64,000 nt of DNA, taken from contig NZ_JARGDQ010000010.1 of NCBI RefSeq assembly GCF_029210385.1, positions 1-64,000 on the forward strand, written 5' to 3'. Source of the stretch: Desulfurivibrio dismutans (GTDB taxonomy: Bacteria > Desulfobacterota > Desulfobulbia > Desulfobulbales > Desulfurivibrionaceae). The notes beneath the pieces are model-generated. The model worked only from the letters and a program-made list of their open reading frames with translations. It ran no database searches and was not told the origin of the DNA. Both the position numbers and the translations under genes were made by a program. Shown piece by piece: positions 27,281-35,636 of the stretch. The number at the start of each line of letters is the position of its first letter. Within the stretch, counting starts at the first letter, position 1.

Positions 27281-28240
27281 TTATTTAAGCCGGTGCTTGC
27301 GCAGCAGCCGGTAGAGCTGGGACAGGGACAGACCGGAGAGGGCGCAGGCCTGTTGCATGTCCTTGTTGGTCCGGCTCAGCAAGGCGGCAAGATAATCCTG
27401 TTCCAGTTCTTTGATGGCCGCCTCGCGGGCCGCCTGCAGCCCTGGCAGCGGTTGGCCGTCGGCAAAACGCCGGCCGTTCGGCTCGGCGGCGGTTCGATCG
27501 GGCGGAGCCGACAAGGTTGCCGAGGTTGACGGGGATGCCGAGGATGACGAGGATGACGGGGATGACGGGGATGACGGGGTCGGCGGGGATGGGGAAACCG
27601 ACGAGGCGGCGGCCGGATAGAGCGGCGCCTCGGTGGCCTGATGTGGCCTGTGCTGGTGAGTTAGGGACCGGGCTTGATCCTGGCCGGGCAAAAGATTGTC
27701 GGAGGCGGCCCCCGCTTCCATTCGGCAATCATTCTGTACCTCGAGGGACTTGGCCCTGGCCCGGATCTCGGCGGGCAGATGAATGCTGTAAAGGATGGAT
27801 TCATCACCGGCGTGGGCAAAAGCGGTGGTGATGACGTTAATCAACTCCCGGACGTTGCCCGGCCAGTCGTATTGCTGCAGGGTGGCCAGAAACTGGGGGC
27901 AGAGACCCTTCACCGGCCGTTGGTTGTAGCGACACAGCTTGGCCAGATGGGCCATGGCCAGGTCGATCACATCCTCGCCCCGCTCCCGCAGGGGCGGCAG
28001 TTGGCAGTTGAAACCCCGCAGGCGGAAGAGCAGATCCTGGCGAAAGGTTTTATGGGCCACCATCTCTTCCAGGTCGCGGTTGGTGGCGGCCACCAGGCGG
28101 AAGTTGCTGACCCGTTCCTTGGCGCCGCCCACCGGGCGAAAGCGCTGTTCCTGCAGCACCCGCAGGAAAACCTTTTGTGCCGCAAGGGGCATTTCCCCCA
28201 CCTCGTCAAGAAAGAGGGTGCCCTGATGGGCCTGGGCCAA
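27281..28240 (-). pseudogene. NtrC-family regulator, 3' part after frameshift (AAA+ C-terminal half and Fis HTH)
   Basis: Continues the AAA+ domain from AQAHQGTLFLDEVGEMPLAAQ (Walker B) through ATNRDL, RQDLLFRLRGF, PLRERGEDV and the WPGNVRELINV R-finger region. A long Ser/Pro/Ala linker encoded by 9-bp repeats follows, then a C-terminal Fis-type HTH (MQQACALSGLSLSQLYRLLRKHRLK). It lacks its own start and ribosome site. Deleting one base near 28250 fuses it in frame to the 28206-28913 part. As sequenced the product is split. Confidence 0.82.
27522..27593. repeat. 9-bp tandem repeat (8 units) in the NtrC-family linker
   Basis: Eight tandem 9-bp units of the type GGGGATGAC / GAGGATGAC; the central four are nearly identical. 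They encode a Ser/Pro-rich linker on the minus strand. Unit length is a multiple of three, so copy-number change alters linker length without breaking the frame. Confidence 0.8.
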
Positions 28241-28913
28241 CCAGCCCGCTGCGGCTCTGGTTGGCGCCGGTGAAGGTGCCCTTTTCGTGGCCGAACAGGA
28301 TGCTTTCCACCAGGGTGGGGGGCAGGGAGGCGCAGTCCACGATGACGAAGTTGTGGCCGGCCCGTTGGGAGTTTTCGTGGATCAGCCGGGCAAAGAGTTC
28401 CTTGCCGGTGCCGGTCTCACCGGTGATCAGCACCGGGGCATCGGTGGCCGCCGCCTTGCCGGCCAGTTCCAGGCACTGGTTGAGAGCCGGACTTTTACCG
28501 ATAATTTCCCCCCGGTGCAGGGCTTTAGCGGCGTTCTGGCCGTTTTTACGGCGGCGGTACTGCAAGGCCCGGTTCAGCGACAGTTCCACCGATTCCACCG
28601 ACAACGGCTTGCGGACGTAATCCCAGGCGCCGTTGTGGATGGCCTGGGAAGCGCCGGCGCTGGAGCCCTCGCCGGTGATGATGATCACCTCGGGAGCGGT
28701 TTCATGGTTGCGGATGGCGCCGATGGCCTCCAGGCCGCTGCCGTCGGGCAGGTTGACATCGAGAAAGACCAGATCGGGCCGGGCCTGCTCCAGTTTACCC
28801 ATGGCCTCCTGCAGGCGCAGGGCCACCACCGCTTCGTGTCCCTGGGAAGAGACGAAGTCGGAGAGCACGCTGCAGATCATCGGGTCGTCGTCAACCACCA
28901 AAATTCGAGCCAT
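28206..28913 (-). pseudogene. NtrC-family response regulator, 5' part (receiver and AAA+ N-terminal half)
   Basis: The receiver (1-120) has DDDP, phospho-Asp in LVFLDVNLPDG, and KP near 105. The sigma-54 AAA+ domain follows with Walker A GETGTGKE and loop L1 GTFTGA (canonical GAFTGA). Reading then leaves the family frame at SRSGLVGPG, where SRAGWLAQAHQGTL is expected: one extra base near 28250. ATG 28913 is favoured; GGGGG lies eight bases upstream. It lies 60 bp after the MASE3 hybrid kinase gene, so the two probably form a kinase-regulator pair. Confidence 0.82.
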
Positions 28914-28943
28914 TAACATTTCCCCCAAATGTCGATATGCGAT

Positions 28944-28966
28944 GTTACCTGATATTTTCAGGTAAC
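28944..28966 (-). promoter_or_regulatory. Perfect hairpin between kinase and NtrC-family genes
   Basis: GTTACCTGA-N5-TCAGGTAAC forms a 9-bp perfect stem in the short gap between the kinase stop and the regulator start. There is no U tract. It may tune relative expression or mRNA stability in the operon. Confidence 0.45.
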
Positions 28967-28973
28967 CGGAACC

Positions 28974-31571
28974 TTATTGTTCATGGAAGCCGTTGCCCCG
29001 GTGCAGCTGCCGGTTATCCAGCACCCGGCGGATTTCCGTGGCCAGTACCTCCTGGCGTAAGGGCTTCATGATCAGGGCCGAGATGCCCATGGCCACCGCC
29101 GCCGCCTCGTCGATGCGGCTGCTGTAGCCGGTGCAGAGAATAATCGGCAGATCCTCCCGGATCACCTTGGCGGCGGCGGCCAGTTCGGTGCCCTTGAGCT
29201 TGGGCATGCTGTAGTCGGTGAGCAGCAGATCGAAGTTTTGGCCCTGCTGTTGGCGCAGCATTTCCAGGGCCTCGATGCCGTCATCGGCGGTGGTGAGCCG
29301 GTAGCCGATGCCGGTAAGCCCCGCCACGGCGGCCTCCAGCACCGCCGGTTCGTCGTCCACCAGCAGGATATGCTCACCTTTGCCTTGCGGTATCACCGGA
29401 GAGTCCGGGGTAACATCGACCTCGCCGCCCAGGCCGGGCAGAAAGATTTCAAAGTTGGTTCCCCGGCCGGGAGTGCTGGCCACCATGATGCGGCCGCCAT
29501 GTCGGCTGACAATGCCGTGGACCACCGGCAACCCCATGCCGGTACCCTGGCCCTTTTCCTTGGTGGTGAAGAAGGGGTCGAAGAGCTTGGGCAAATGTTC
29601 CGGTTTGATGCCGCTGCCGGTGTCCTGCACCGTCAGCTTGAGCCAGTGCTGCTCCTGGTCGGCCCGCCGGAGGGCTCCGGGGTGGGAAGCCGCATCTTCC
29701 GAGGTGGCCGGGATCAGGGTGCAGGTGCCGTTTTCGGTGGTGTTCAGGGAAAAGGTCCGGTTCTTACCGCTGATGTCGGCAACTCCTTCTGTTGCTTTTG
29801 GTGTCCTGGGCGGTGGTCCGTCGGCCTCGTCCAGGCTGATGGTCAGGACTCCTTCCTGGTCACCCATGGCATGAATGGCGTTTAAGGAAAGATTCATGAG
29901 TACCTGCAGCAGTTGGGTGGGGTCGGCGGCCAGGCTGTCGCGGTCGGTGTTGATCCGGTACTGCAGGTTGATGTTGGCCGGCACCACCGACTGCAAAAAC
30001 TTGACCGCCTCCTTGACGATCATGCTCAGCTTCACCAGCATGGGTTCATGCTGGCCCTGGCGGCTGAAATCCAAAATCTGTTTGACCAGGTTGGCGGCCC
30101 GTTCCGCTGCCAGGCGCACCTGCTCCAGGCTGTTGGTCAGTTGCGGGTTATCCCCGGCGTTTCTTAAAGCCAGTTGGGTGTGCATCATGATGGGGGTGAG
30201 AATATTGTTGAAGTCGTGGGCAATACCGCCGGCCATCAGGCCCATGGCACTCATCTTGTCGGTTTGCAGCTCCCGCTCCTCCATCTGCTTGCGCTCGGTG
30301 ACATCCAGCACCGTGCCCATCATCCGCATCGGTTGCCCGGCTTCATCGCGTTCCACCTCCGCCTGTTCGTGCACCCAGCGTTCGTTGCCGTCGGCCAGCA
30401 CCAGGCGATGTTCGATGCTGTAGGGTTGTTTGCCGGCCAAGGCCTCGTTGACCGCCTGTTGTACCGCTTGCCGGTCTTCCGGGTGCACGTAGTTAAGAAA
30501 GGCGTCGTAGCTGGCCCCGAATTCTTGCGGTGCGACCCCGAAAATCCGGTAAACCTCGTCGGACCAGTTCAGGGTGTTGTCGGTGATGTCCCATTCCCAA
30601 CTGCCCAGATGAGCGATGCGTTGCGCCTCAAGCAGGCGGGCGTGACTCTTGCTCAGGGCCTGTTCCGATTCACGTTGTTGCTGTTGAACTTTTTCCAGCA
30701 GGTTGTATGGCCGGTGAATGTTTTCAATGAAAATCGCCCGGTAGAGCAGCAGGTAGCCCGCCACCTTGTACAGATGGCCCAGGAGAATCGGCCCGTCGCT
30801 GATGGTCTGGTAGATGGTGAAAAACAGGCCGCTGGCCGCCAGCAGCAGCAGCGCCGGAGCCAGAAAAACCCTGATGGAGGGCGAAAAACGATGCCGGTAG
30901 CGCCACAGCAACGCCAGGGTGAGCAGGTGCAGGACGATAAAGAGCCATTCCAGGGCCACCTTGAAGGTGGTCAGTCCGGTTTCGGGATGATAGGTGGCCG
31001 GTATCCATTCGGGGCGAAAAACGCCGATGAAGCCAAGAATAAAGGTGTAGGTCAGGCAGAGACACAAGGCCGTGCGCCGGCGCGGTTTGCGGTGCGGCCA
31101 GAGCAGGGGGGTGAGGACAAAGGCCAGCAGGGCCGCGGCGGCCAGCAGGCGGGCGCCCAGCCACAGCACCACCGTCTTGTGCATGGTGTTGGGAGTTAAA
31201 AAATCTCCCATGCCGGGGTAGGAGACGGTGTGCAGCAGGTCCAGCATGCCTACCCCGAGAAAGGCGCAGGCCAGGATAATGCCGCCGCCGACACGCTGAC
31301 GGTCCAGGGTATGGTAGCCCACGGCAAAGATCAGCAGGGCGACGGCGATGGCAAAAATTTCGCAGGCGGCGTGCACGGCCAGGTAGACGGGCTCGGACAT
31401 AAAGTCGGGGGGTTGGAACGCCCCCGCCCAGACCAGCACCGCAAAGGCCGCCAGCAGCAGGACCAGCAGATGACCAAAGTGCACCGTTTTACGGTTATCA
31501 TCTGTGATGGCCGGCAAAAAAATCGGCAAACCCTCCTCCTGTTCCCCAGGTTTGACGCAAACTTGTACCAC
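28974..31571 (-). CDS. MASE3-PAS hybrid sensor histidine kinase
   Basis: 865 residues. An N-terminal seven-helix MASE3 membrane sensor (about 30-290, with LLHTVSYPGMGDF and FRPEWIPATYHPETGLT) leads to a PAS_3 domain (about 310-425), HisKA (GGIAHDFNNILTP near 455), HATPase and a C-terminal receiver (about 745-860, LLTDYSMPKLKG). The HATPase holds an unusual insert of about 60 residues between its N box and the G1 box DTGSGI. The start is GTG 31571 with no clear ribosome site, so the first few residues are uncertain. Upstream of the NtrC-family regulator on the same strand. Confidence 0.88.
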   Translation of the reverse strand: MVQVCVKPGEQEEGLPIFLPAITDDNRKTVHFGHLLVLLLAAFAVLVWAGAFQPPDFMSEPVYLAVHAACEIFAIAVALLIFAVGYHTLDRQRVGGGIILACAFLGVGMLDLLHTVSYPGMGDFLTPNTMHKTVVLWLGARLLAAAALLAFVLTPLLWPHRKPRRRTALCLCLTYTFILGFIGVFRPEWIPATYHPETGLTTFKVALEWLFIVLHLLTLALLWRYRHRFSPSIRVFLAPALLLLAASGLFFTIYQTISDGPILLGHLYKVAGYLLLYRAIFIENIHRPYNLLEKVQQQQRESEQALSKSHARLLEAQRIAHLGSWEWDITDNTLNWSDEVYRIFGVAPQEFGASYDAFLNYVHPEDRQAVQQAVNEALAGKQPYSIEHRLVLADGNERWVHEQAEVERDEAGQPMRMMGTVLDVTERKQMEERELQTDKMSAMGLMAGGIAHDFNNILTPIMMHTQLALRNAGDNPQLTNSLEQVRLAAERAANLVKQILDFSRQGQHEPMLVKLSMIVKEAVKFLQSVVPANINLQYRINTDRDSLAADPTQLLQVLMNLSLNAIHAMGDQEGVLTISLDEADGPPPRTPKATEGVADISGKNRTFSLNTTENGTCTLIPATSEDAASHPGALRRADQEQHWLKLTVQDTGSGIKPEHLPKLFDPFFTTKEKGQGTGMGLPVVHGIVSRHGGRIMVASTPGRGTNFEIFLPGLGGEVDVTPDSPVIPQGKGEHILLVDDEPAVLEAAVAGLTGIGYRLTTADDGIEALEMLRQQQGQNFDLLLTDYSMPKLKGTELAAAAKVIREDLPIILCTGYSSRIDEAAAVAMGISALIMKPLRQEVLATEIRRVLDNRQLHRGNGFHEQ

Positions 31572-31627
31572 TGATAACTGCTATTGAAATCCCCTGGTTA
31601 CGATATCGGCAAACTTAAGCCGGGTCA

Positions 31628-31641
31628 ACATTAATTAATGT
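31628..31641. promoter_or_regulatory. 14-bp perfect palindrome between divergent genes
   Basis: ACATTAATTAATGT lies in the 217-bp gap between the MASE3 kinase (minus) and the TlpA-like gene (plus). Possible operator for either; no clear promoter elements were recognised nearby. Confidence 0.35.
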
Positions 31642-31788
31642 GTTATTTTGTAAGGCCGGCGGTTGATTGGCTGTTGCCGGGTGAGGGATGAATAATTTTC
31701 TGGAATCACCGGGCGCATTCGGCTAGATTCAAAATTCTGTCCGAGATGCCGGGTTTTGTTATTTGGATATTTATATGGAGATATTTCG

Positions 31789-32334
31789 ATGATGGCTGTA
31801 CTGGCCGGTCGTCAGACCGGAAAAACAAAATTCATCGGTGGCCGTCGACTGTTGTTGTTGCTGGTGGTTGGCTCACTGCTTTTTTGGACTGCCTGTGGTA
31901 AAAGTGAACGGCGCTTGCAATTGGGTGACCCGGCGCCGGATTTTACCGCTACGGATCAGTACGGTAATACCATCCGGCTGGCCGATCTGGCCGGCGGGCC
32001 GGTGGTGCTGCGTTTCTGGTCGGTGGATTGCAAGTACTGTCGGGCCGATACACCGATTTTCAATGACTACTACCGGCGCTACCAGGACCAGGGGCTGACG
32101 GTTATTTATATCAGCCTCAACGAAGATCAGGAGATGGTCCGGCGTTTTATTGCCGATTTGGAGATCGAGTTTCCGGTGATCATCGACCAGGGGGGCCGGA
32201 TTGCCGAAAAATACCGGATCAAGTTGGATCCCCAGGCGGTGTTCATTGATCCCGATCACAAGCTGGCCACCGCCGTGCTGGGGGGCGTTGGAGAAGAGGA
32301 AATGGCAAGACTGCTGGGAGGTTATCTGCAATGA
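31789..32334 (+). CDS. TlpA/ResA-like thioredoxin-fold (lipo)protein
   Basis: 181 residues. An N-terminal hydrophobic segment ends in WTACG, a poor lipobox, so the protein is either lipidated or membrane-anchored. The thioredoxin domain (about 45-175) has active-site CKYC in WSVDCKYCRADTP and the GDPAPDFTATDQYG opening of the AhpC/TSA-TlpA group. It probably acts as a periplasmic thiol reductant or metallochaperone helper. ATG 31789 follows GGAG at eight bases. Its stop overlaps nosL by four bases (ATGA), so the two are coupled. Confidence 0.88.
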   Translation: MMAVLAGRQTGKTKFIGGRRLLLLLVVGSLLFWTACGKSERRLQLGDPAPDFTATDQYGNTIRLADLAGGPVVLRFWSVDCKYCRADTPIFNDYYRRYQDQGLTVIYISLNEDQEMVRRFIADLEIEFPVIIDQGGRIAEKYRIKLDPQAVFIDPDHKLATAVLGGVGEEEMARLLGGYLQ

Positions 32335-32879
32335 ACAGACACATGATTTTTTCGGCGGTGGCCGGCCTGGTGCTGGCATTGCTGTTACTGTTGCCGGCCG
32401 GCGGCCTGGCCGGCGAGGAAGAGGCTGCAACCGGCCGGGGAGCGGAGTTACCGCCGCCGGTGGAAAACCTCAGTCAGCGGGAGAAATGCCCGGTCTGCGG
32501 CATGTTTGTCGCCCGTTACCCGGAATGGATCAGTCAGTTGCACTTGGACGATGGCAAAGCCCATCATTTTGACGGCATGAAGGATCTGCTGGCCTACTAC
32601 TTTAATCCGGAAAAATTCGGTGGCCGGGCCGATGCCGTAGTTAAGGCGATCTGGGCCAAGGATTATTACACCCTGCAGTGGGTGGAGGCCAGTCAGGCCT
32701 GGTTTGTGGTGGGCAGTCGGGTGCATGGCCCCATGGGGCATGAATTTATTCCCCTGGCCTCGCGGGAAGCCGCCGAGGCCTTTATGCGGGATCACCAGGG
32801 CGAGGAGATTATGACCTTTGACGAGATCACCGCCGAGCGGGTCCAGAACATGCGCACCGGCCACCGTATGGGCCGGTAA
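32331..32879 (+). CDS. nosL: NosL-family copper-binding lipoprotein/chaperone
   Basis: 182 residues with signal peptide (cleavage near GGLAGEE). The NosL domain carries CPVCGMFVARYP (the CxxCGM copper motif) near 53-64, DDGKAHHFDGMKD and the C-terminal HGPMGHEFIPLASREAAEAF. NosL delivers copper to NosZ in denitrifiers, but nosZ and nosDFY are absent here. Neighbours are a TlpA-like protein and an FtsX-type ABC transporter, so a different client is likely. Its TAA stop lies inside palindromic element C. Confidence 0.92.
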   Translation: MNRHMIFSAVAGLVLALLLLLPAGGLAGEEEAATGRGAELPPPVENLSQREKCPVCGMFVARYPEWISQLHLDDGKAHHFDGMKDLLAYYFNPEKFGGRADAVVKAIWAKDYYTLQWVEASQAWFVVGSRVHGPMGHEFIPLASREAAEAFMRDHQGEEIMTFDEITAERVQNMRTGHRMGR

Positions 32880-32982
32880 ACGCCCGGCAGCACCGCATCT
32901 TGCGGCGATCGAGGCGGCTTGCGTACTTGGGTACGCGGTGCCGCCTCGCTTGCCGCAACCTGCGGCACTGCCGTGCGTTTAC
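32876..32982. repeat. Palindromic intergenic element, copy C (full)
   Basis: 107-bp palindrome beginning GTAAACGCCCGGCAG and ending CTGCCGTGCGTTTAC, with inner arms CGCATCTTGCGGC / GCCGCAACCTGCGG and a GTAC-N-GTAC centre. It is in reverse orientation to copies A and B. Its first bases supply the TAA stop of nosL (32877-32879). Confidence 0.85.
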
Positions 32983-33107
32983 CTTTATCTTGGGGGGCTG
33001 GGCAACGTCAAATTTGCTTGGCGTCTGGACGGTTGCCGCGGCCCCCACCCCCCCCTGGCCACAACCAAAATTTTACTTTTTTCAGTTCGTTTCATGAAGG
33101 AGGTTCC

Positions 33108-33404
33108 ATGCGTCCTGTTGCCGGGATTGGATTGGTTTTGCTGGTTTTGCTGTTGCTGGTCGGGGGGCTGTTGGGTCATGGACGGGAGCTGGCGGCCCGG
33201 CAGGCGGCGGTTGGGCCGCGCCTGGCGATTCTGGTGGCCGGTATGGGGCTTACCGACCTTTGTTTGTCCACCGAGGCCCGTTATACCCGGCATCCGGCGG
33301 TCAGTGATCCCGTTGCCCCTTTTATGAGTCATCCCGGGGCCATCGAACATTTTCCCACCGGTTCCTTCTGGGCCCCGCCTCCGGCTTACCGGCGTCAACC
33401 ATGA
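33108..33404 (+). CDS. Small single-pass membrane/exported protein
   Basis: 98 residues with a strong ribosome site (AAGGAGG before ATG 33108). One hydrophobic N-terminal helix (about 6-24) is followed by a short periplasmic tail with one cysteine (LTDLCLST). No family recognised. The stop overlaps the permease start by four bases (ATGA), so it belongs to the transporter operon and may be an accessory or substrate-presenting subunit; that is inference. Confidence 0.7.
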   Translation: MRPVAGIGLVLLVLLLLVGGLLGHGRELAARQAAVGPRLAILVAGMGLTDLCLSTEARYTRHPAVSDPVAPFMSHPGAIEHFPTGSFWAPPPAYRRQP

Positions 33405-34678
33405 AATGTTTTCTTGCCAAACAGTTCAACCTGCTGGATTTCGCCTTCTCTTCGCTGTGGCGGCGGCGTCTTAAAAACGGGGCGGTGCTGCTGGTCTTTG
33501 CCGGGGTAATCTTTCTGGTGGCCTCTTTTCATCTGGCTACTACGGCGCTGACCGCTACCGCCGAGCGGCTGCTGGCGTCGGCGCCGGATATCGTCATTCA
33601 AAATATGGCCGCTGGCCGGCAGGAGTCGGTGCCGCTGGCTTACGAGCAGGAACTGGGCGGGCTGTTCGGTATCAAAAAAGTGGTCCCCCGCATCTGGGGC
33701 TATTATTTCGACGAGATCAGGGGGGCCAATTTCACCGTGCTGGGGGTGGACCCGGCCCGGATGCCCCTGGGGGAGCATTTGGGACAAACTTTGGCGGTTG
33801 GGGTGTTCCCGGGCGCCGGGGTGAGCGGGGAGGGGGCGGCCGCCGGTAATGCGCAAGTAGGTACGGCAACTGGAGATGGTGCAGCCGAGCCGGTCGACCA
33901 GGTTGCCGCCGGGGTGGCGCCGGCGGTTCTGGGCAGCCTGGTCAGTGCGTCCTTGGAAGTCGGAAAGGGTGACTATTTCTCCCTTTTTCGCCCCGATCTG
34001 TCGTTGAAAACCTTTGCCGTCAGCGGCCTGTTCCGGGCCGATGGCGACCTGCTCAGCGGTGATTTGATCGCCCTGCATCTTGATGAGGCCCGTGATCTCT
34101 TTCAAATCCCCTCGCATCTGGCCACCGATCTTTGCGTTTATGTCTACAACCCGGCGGAGATCAACAATATGGCCCGGCGCATCGCCGAGGCCCTGCCCGA
34201 CACCCGGGTGCTGACCCGGGAGCAGATTCAGCGCACCTATCAGGCGGTGTTCGGCTGGCGCAGCGGTTTTGCCGCCGTGTTGCTGCTCGCCGCCCTGGCC
34301 GCCTTTGTCATCCTGGCCTGGGACAAGGCCTCCGGATTGTCGCCGGAAGAGCGGCGGGAGGTGGCAATTTTAAAAATCGTCGGCTGGGAAACTCCGGACG
34401 TGTTGGCCTTGCGCTGCTGGGAGGCCCTGCTGGTGGCCGGTTTTGCCTTCCTGCTGGGGGTTATCGGCGCCTGGATACACGTGGTCTATTTCGATGCCGG
34501 GCTTTTCCGGCCGGTGATGGTGGGATGGTCGGTGATTCACCCCGGCTTTGCCCTGGTGCCTCGGATTGAGGCCCAAGACGTGCTGCTGCTCTTCAGCCTC
34601 ACCGTGCTGCCCTATCTGGCCGCCACCGTGATTCCCACCTGGCGTTGCGCGTCAGTACCGGCAGAAGACGCCTTATGA
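33401..34678 (+). CDS. FtsX/MacB-type ABC transporter permease
   Basis: 425 residues. TM1 is about 25-50, a large periplasmic MacB-PCD-like domain spans about 55-285, and the C-terminal FtsX domain has three helices (about 290-310, 345-370, 395-415), the LolC/MacB topology. PEERREVAILKIVGWETPDVLALRCWEALL is the FtsX coupling region. A Gly/Ala-rich insert of about 35 residues sits in the periplasmic domain. Such transporters move lipoproteins, peptides or macrolides, or transmit force across the membrane, rather than importing solutes. The ATPase partner lies 145 bp downstream, beyond palindromic element D. Confidence 0.88.
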   Translation: MKCFLAKQFNLLDFAFSSLWRRRLKNGAVLLVFAGVIFLVASFHLATTALTATAERLLASAPDIVIQNMAAGRQESVPLAYEQELGGLFGIKKVVPRIWGYYFDEIRGANFTVLGVDPARMPLGEHLGQTLAVGVFPGAGVSGEGAAAGNAQVGTATGDGAAEPVDQVAAGVAPAVLGSLVSASLEVGKGDYFSLFRPDLSLKTFAVSGLFRADGDLLSGDLIALHLDEARDLFQIPSHLATDLCVYVYNPAEINNMARRIAEALPDTRVLTREQIQRTYQAVFGWRSGFAAVLLLAALAAFVILAWDKASGLSPEERREVAILKIVGWETPDVLALRCWEALLVAGFAFLLGVIGAWIHVVYFDAGLFRPVMVGWSVIHPGFALVPRIEAQDVLLLFSLTVLPYLAATVIPTWRCASVPAEDAL

Positions 34679-34681
34679 TGC

Positions 34682-34789
34682 GTAATTGTCCAGCAGCACC
34701 GCAGATTGCGGCGATCGGCCCGGCTTGCGTACCCGTGGTACGCGGCGCCGGTCTGCTTGCCGCAATCTGCGGCACTGCTGAACGATTAC
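34682..34789. repeat. Palindromic intergenic element, copy D (full)
   Basis: 108-bp palindrome GTAATTGTCCAGCAG ... CTGCTGAACGATTAC with perfect inner arms CCGCAGATTGCGGC / GCCGCAATCTGCGG and a GTACC-N-GGTAC core. It lies between the permease and ATPase genes, in the same orientation as C and reversed relative to A and B. Inside a transcript it would be a very stable stem. Confidence 0.87.
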
Positions 34790-34823
34790 GGAGCGAAGAT
34801 GAAACTTGGTTGAAAGATTTTCT

Positions 34824-35636
34824 ATGATGCTGGTTGAACTGGAGCGGGTTAATAAGATTTATAACAAGGGCAAGGCCAACGAGGTTTGGGCCCTGCGGGA
34901 TGCCGACCTGCGGGTTGGGGAGGGCGAGATGGTGTGTTTGCGGGGGCCCAGCGGTTCGGGTAAGAGCACCCTGCTGGCCATCATCGGCTGTGTCTTTCCG
35001 CCCAGCAGCGGCCGGGCGGCCATTGCCAGGCGGCAACTGGCCCGGCTGCCGGATCGTTTTCTCACCATCCATCGCCGGCAAACCATCGGCTTTATCTTTC
35101 AGCGTTTCAACCTTCTGCCGGCCTTGAGCGTGCGGGACAATATCACCTTGCCGTTGCTCCCCCTGGGGGTTTCCCCCAGTGAATGCCGCCGGCGCGCCGG
35201 GGTGCTGCTGGAGCGCCTGGGGATTGCCCACCGGGAGAATTTTCCCGTGCGCATGCTTTCCGGCGGCGAGCAGCAGCGAGTGGCCATCGCCCGGGCCCTG
35301 ATCAACGACCAGCCCCTGGTACTGGCCGATGAACCTACGGCCCACCTGGACAGTGCCTTGAGCCGGGAGTTCATGGCCATCATGGCCGACCTCAAGGCCG
35401 CCGGCAAGACCATTATCGTTACCTCCCACGATCCGCTGGTGGCCGAACATCCGGTGATCGACCGGGTGGTGGAGGTCCATGATGGGCGAGTGTTGCCGGC
35501 AGCCGCCGGCCCGCCGGCCGGTGACTCTTCGGTAACTGATCACGGGTGCCACGGTGTAAGCGGTCACGGGGTGCCGCAAGATGGGGTGCCCGGTGATCGC
35601 TTGCACTCCCCGTCTTCGGTGGGAGGTGGCGGCTGA
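34824..35636 (+). CDS. MacB/LolD-type ABC transporter ATPase with His/Gly-rich tail
   Basis: 270 residues. Walker A GPSGSGKST, Q-loop FIFQRFNLLP, signature LSGGEQQRVAIARAL, Walker B LVLADEPTAHLD and H-loop TSHDP are all intact. A tail of about 45 residues after the ATPase domain is low-complexity and includes DHGCHGVSGHGV, with several His and one Cys, which might bind metal; that is inference. ATG 34824 is preferred over TTG 34806, though its ribosome site is weak. The TGA stop shares its last base with the ATG of the next membrane protein gene. Confidence 0.9.
   Translation: MMLVELERVNKIYNKGKANEVWALRDADLRVGEGEMVCLRGPSGSGKSTLLAIIGCVFPPSSGRAAIARRQLARLPDRFLTIHRRQTIGFIFQRFNLLPALSVRDNITLPLLPLGVSPSECRRRAGVLLERLGIAHRENFPVRMLSGGEQQRVAIARALINDQPLVLADEPTAHLDSALSREFMAIMADLKAAGKTIIVTSHDPLVAEHPVIDRVVEVHDGRVLPAAAGPPAGDSSVTDHGCHGVSGHGVPQDGVPGDRLHSPSSVGGGG

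Noticed and set aside
27522-27593. CRISPR array
   Set aside because: Units are 9 bp with no spacers, in frame inside a coding region; a minisatellite.
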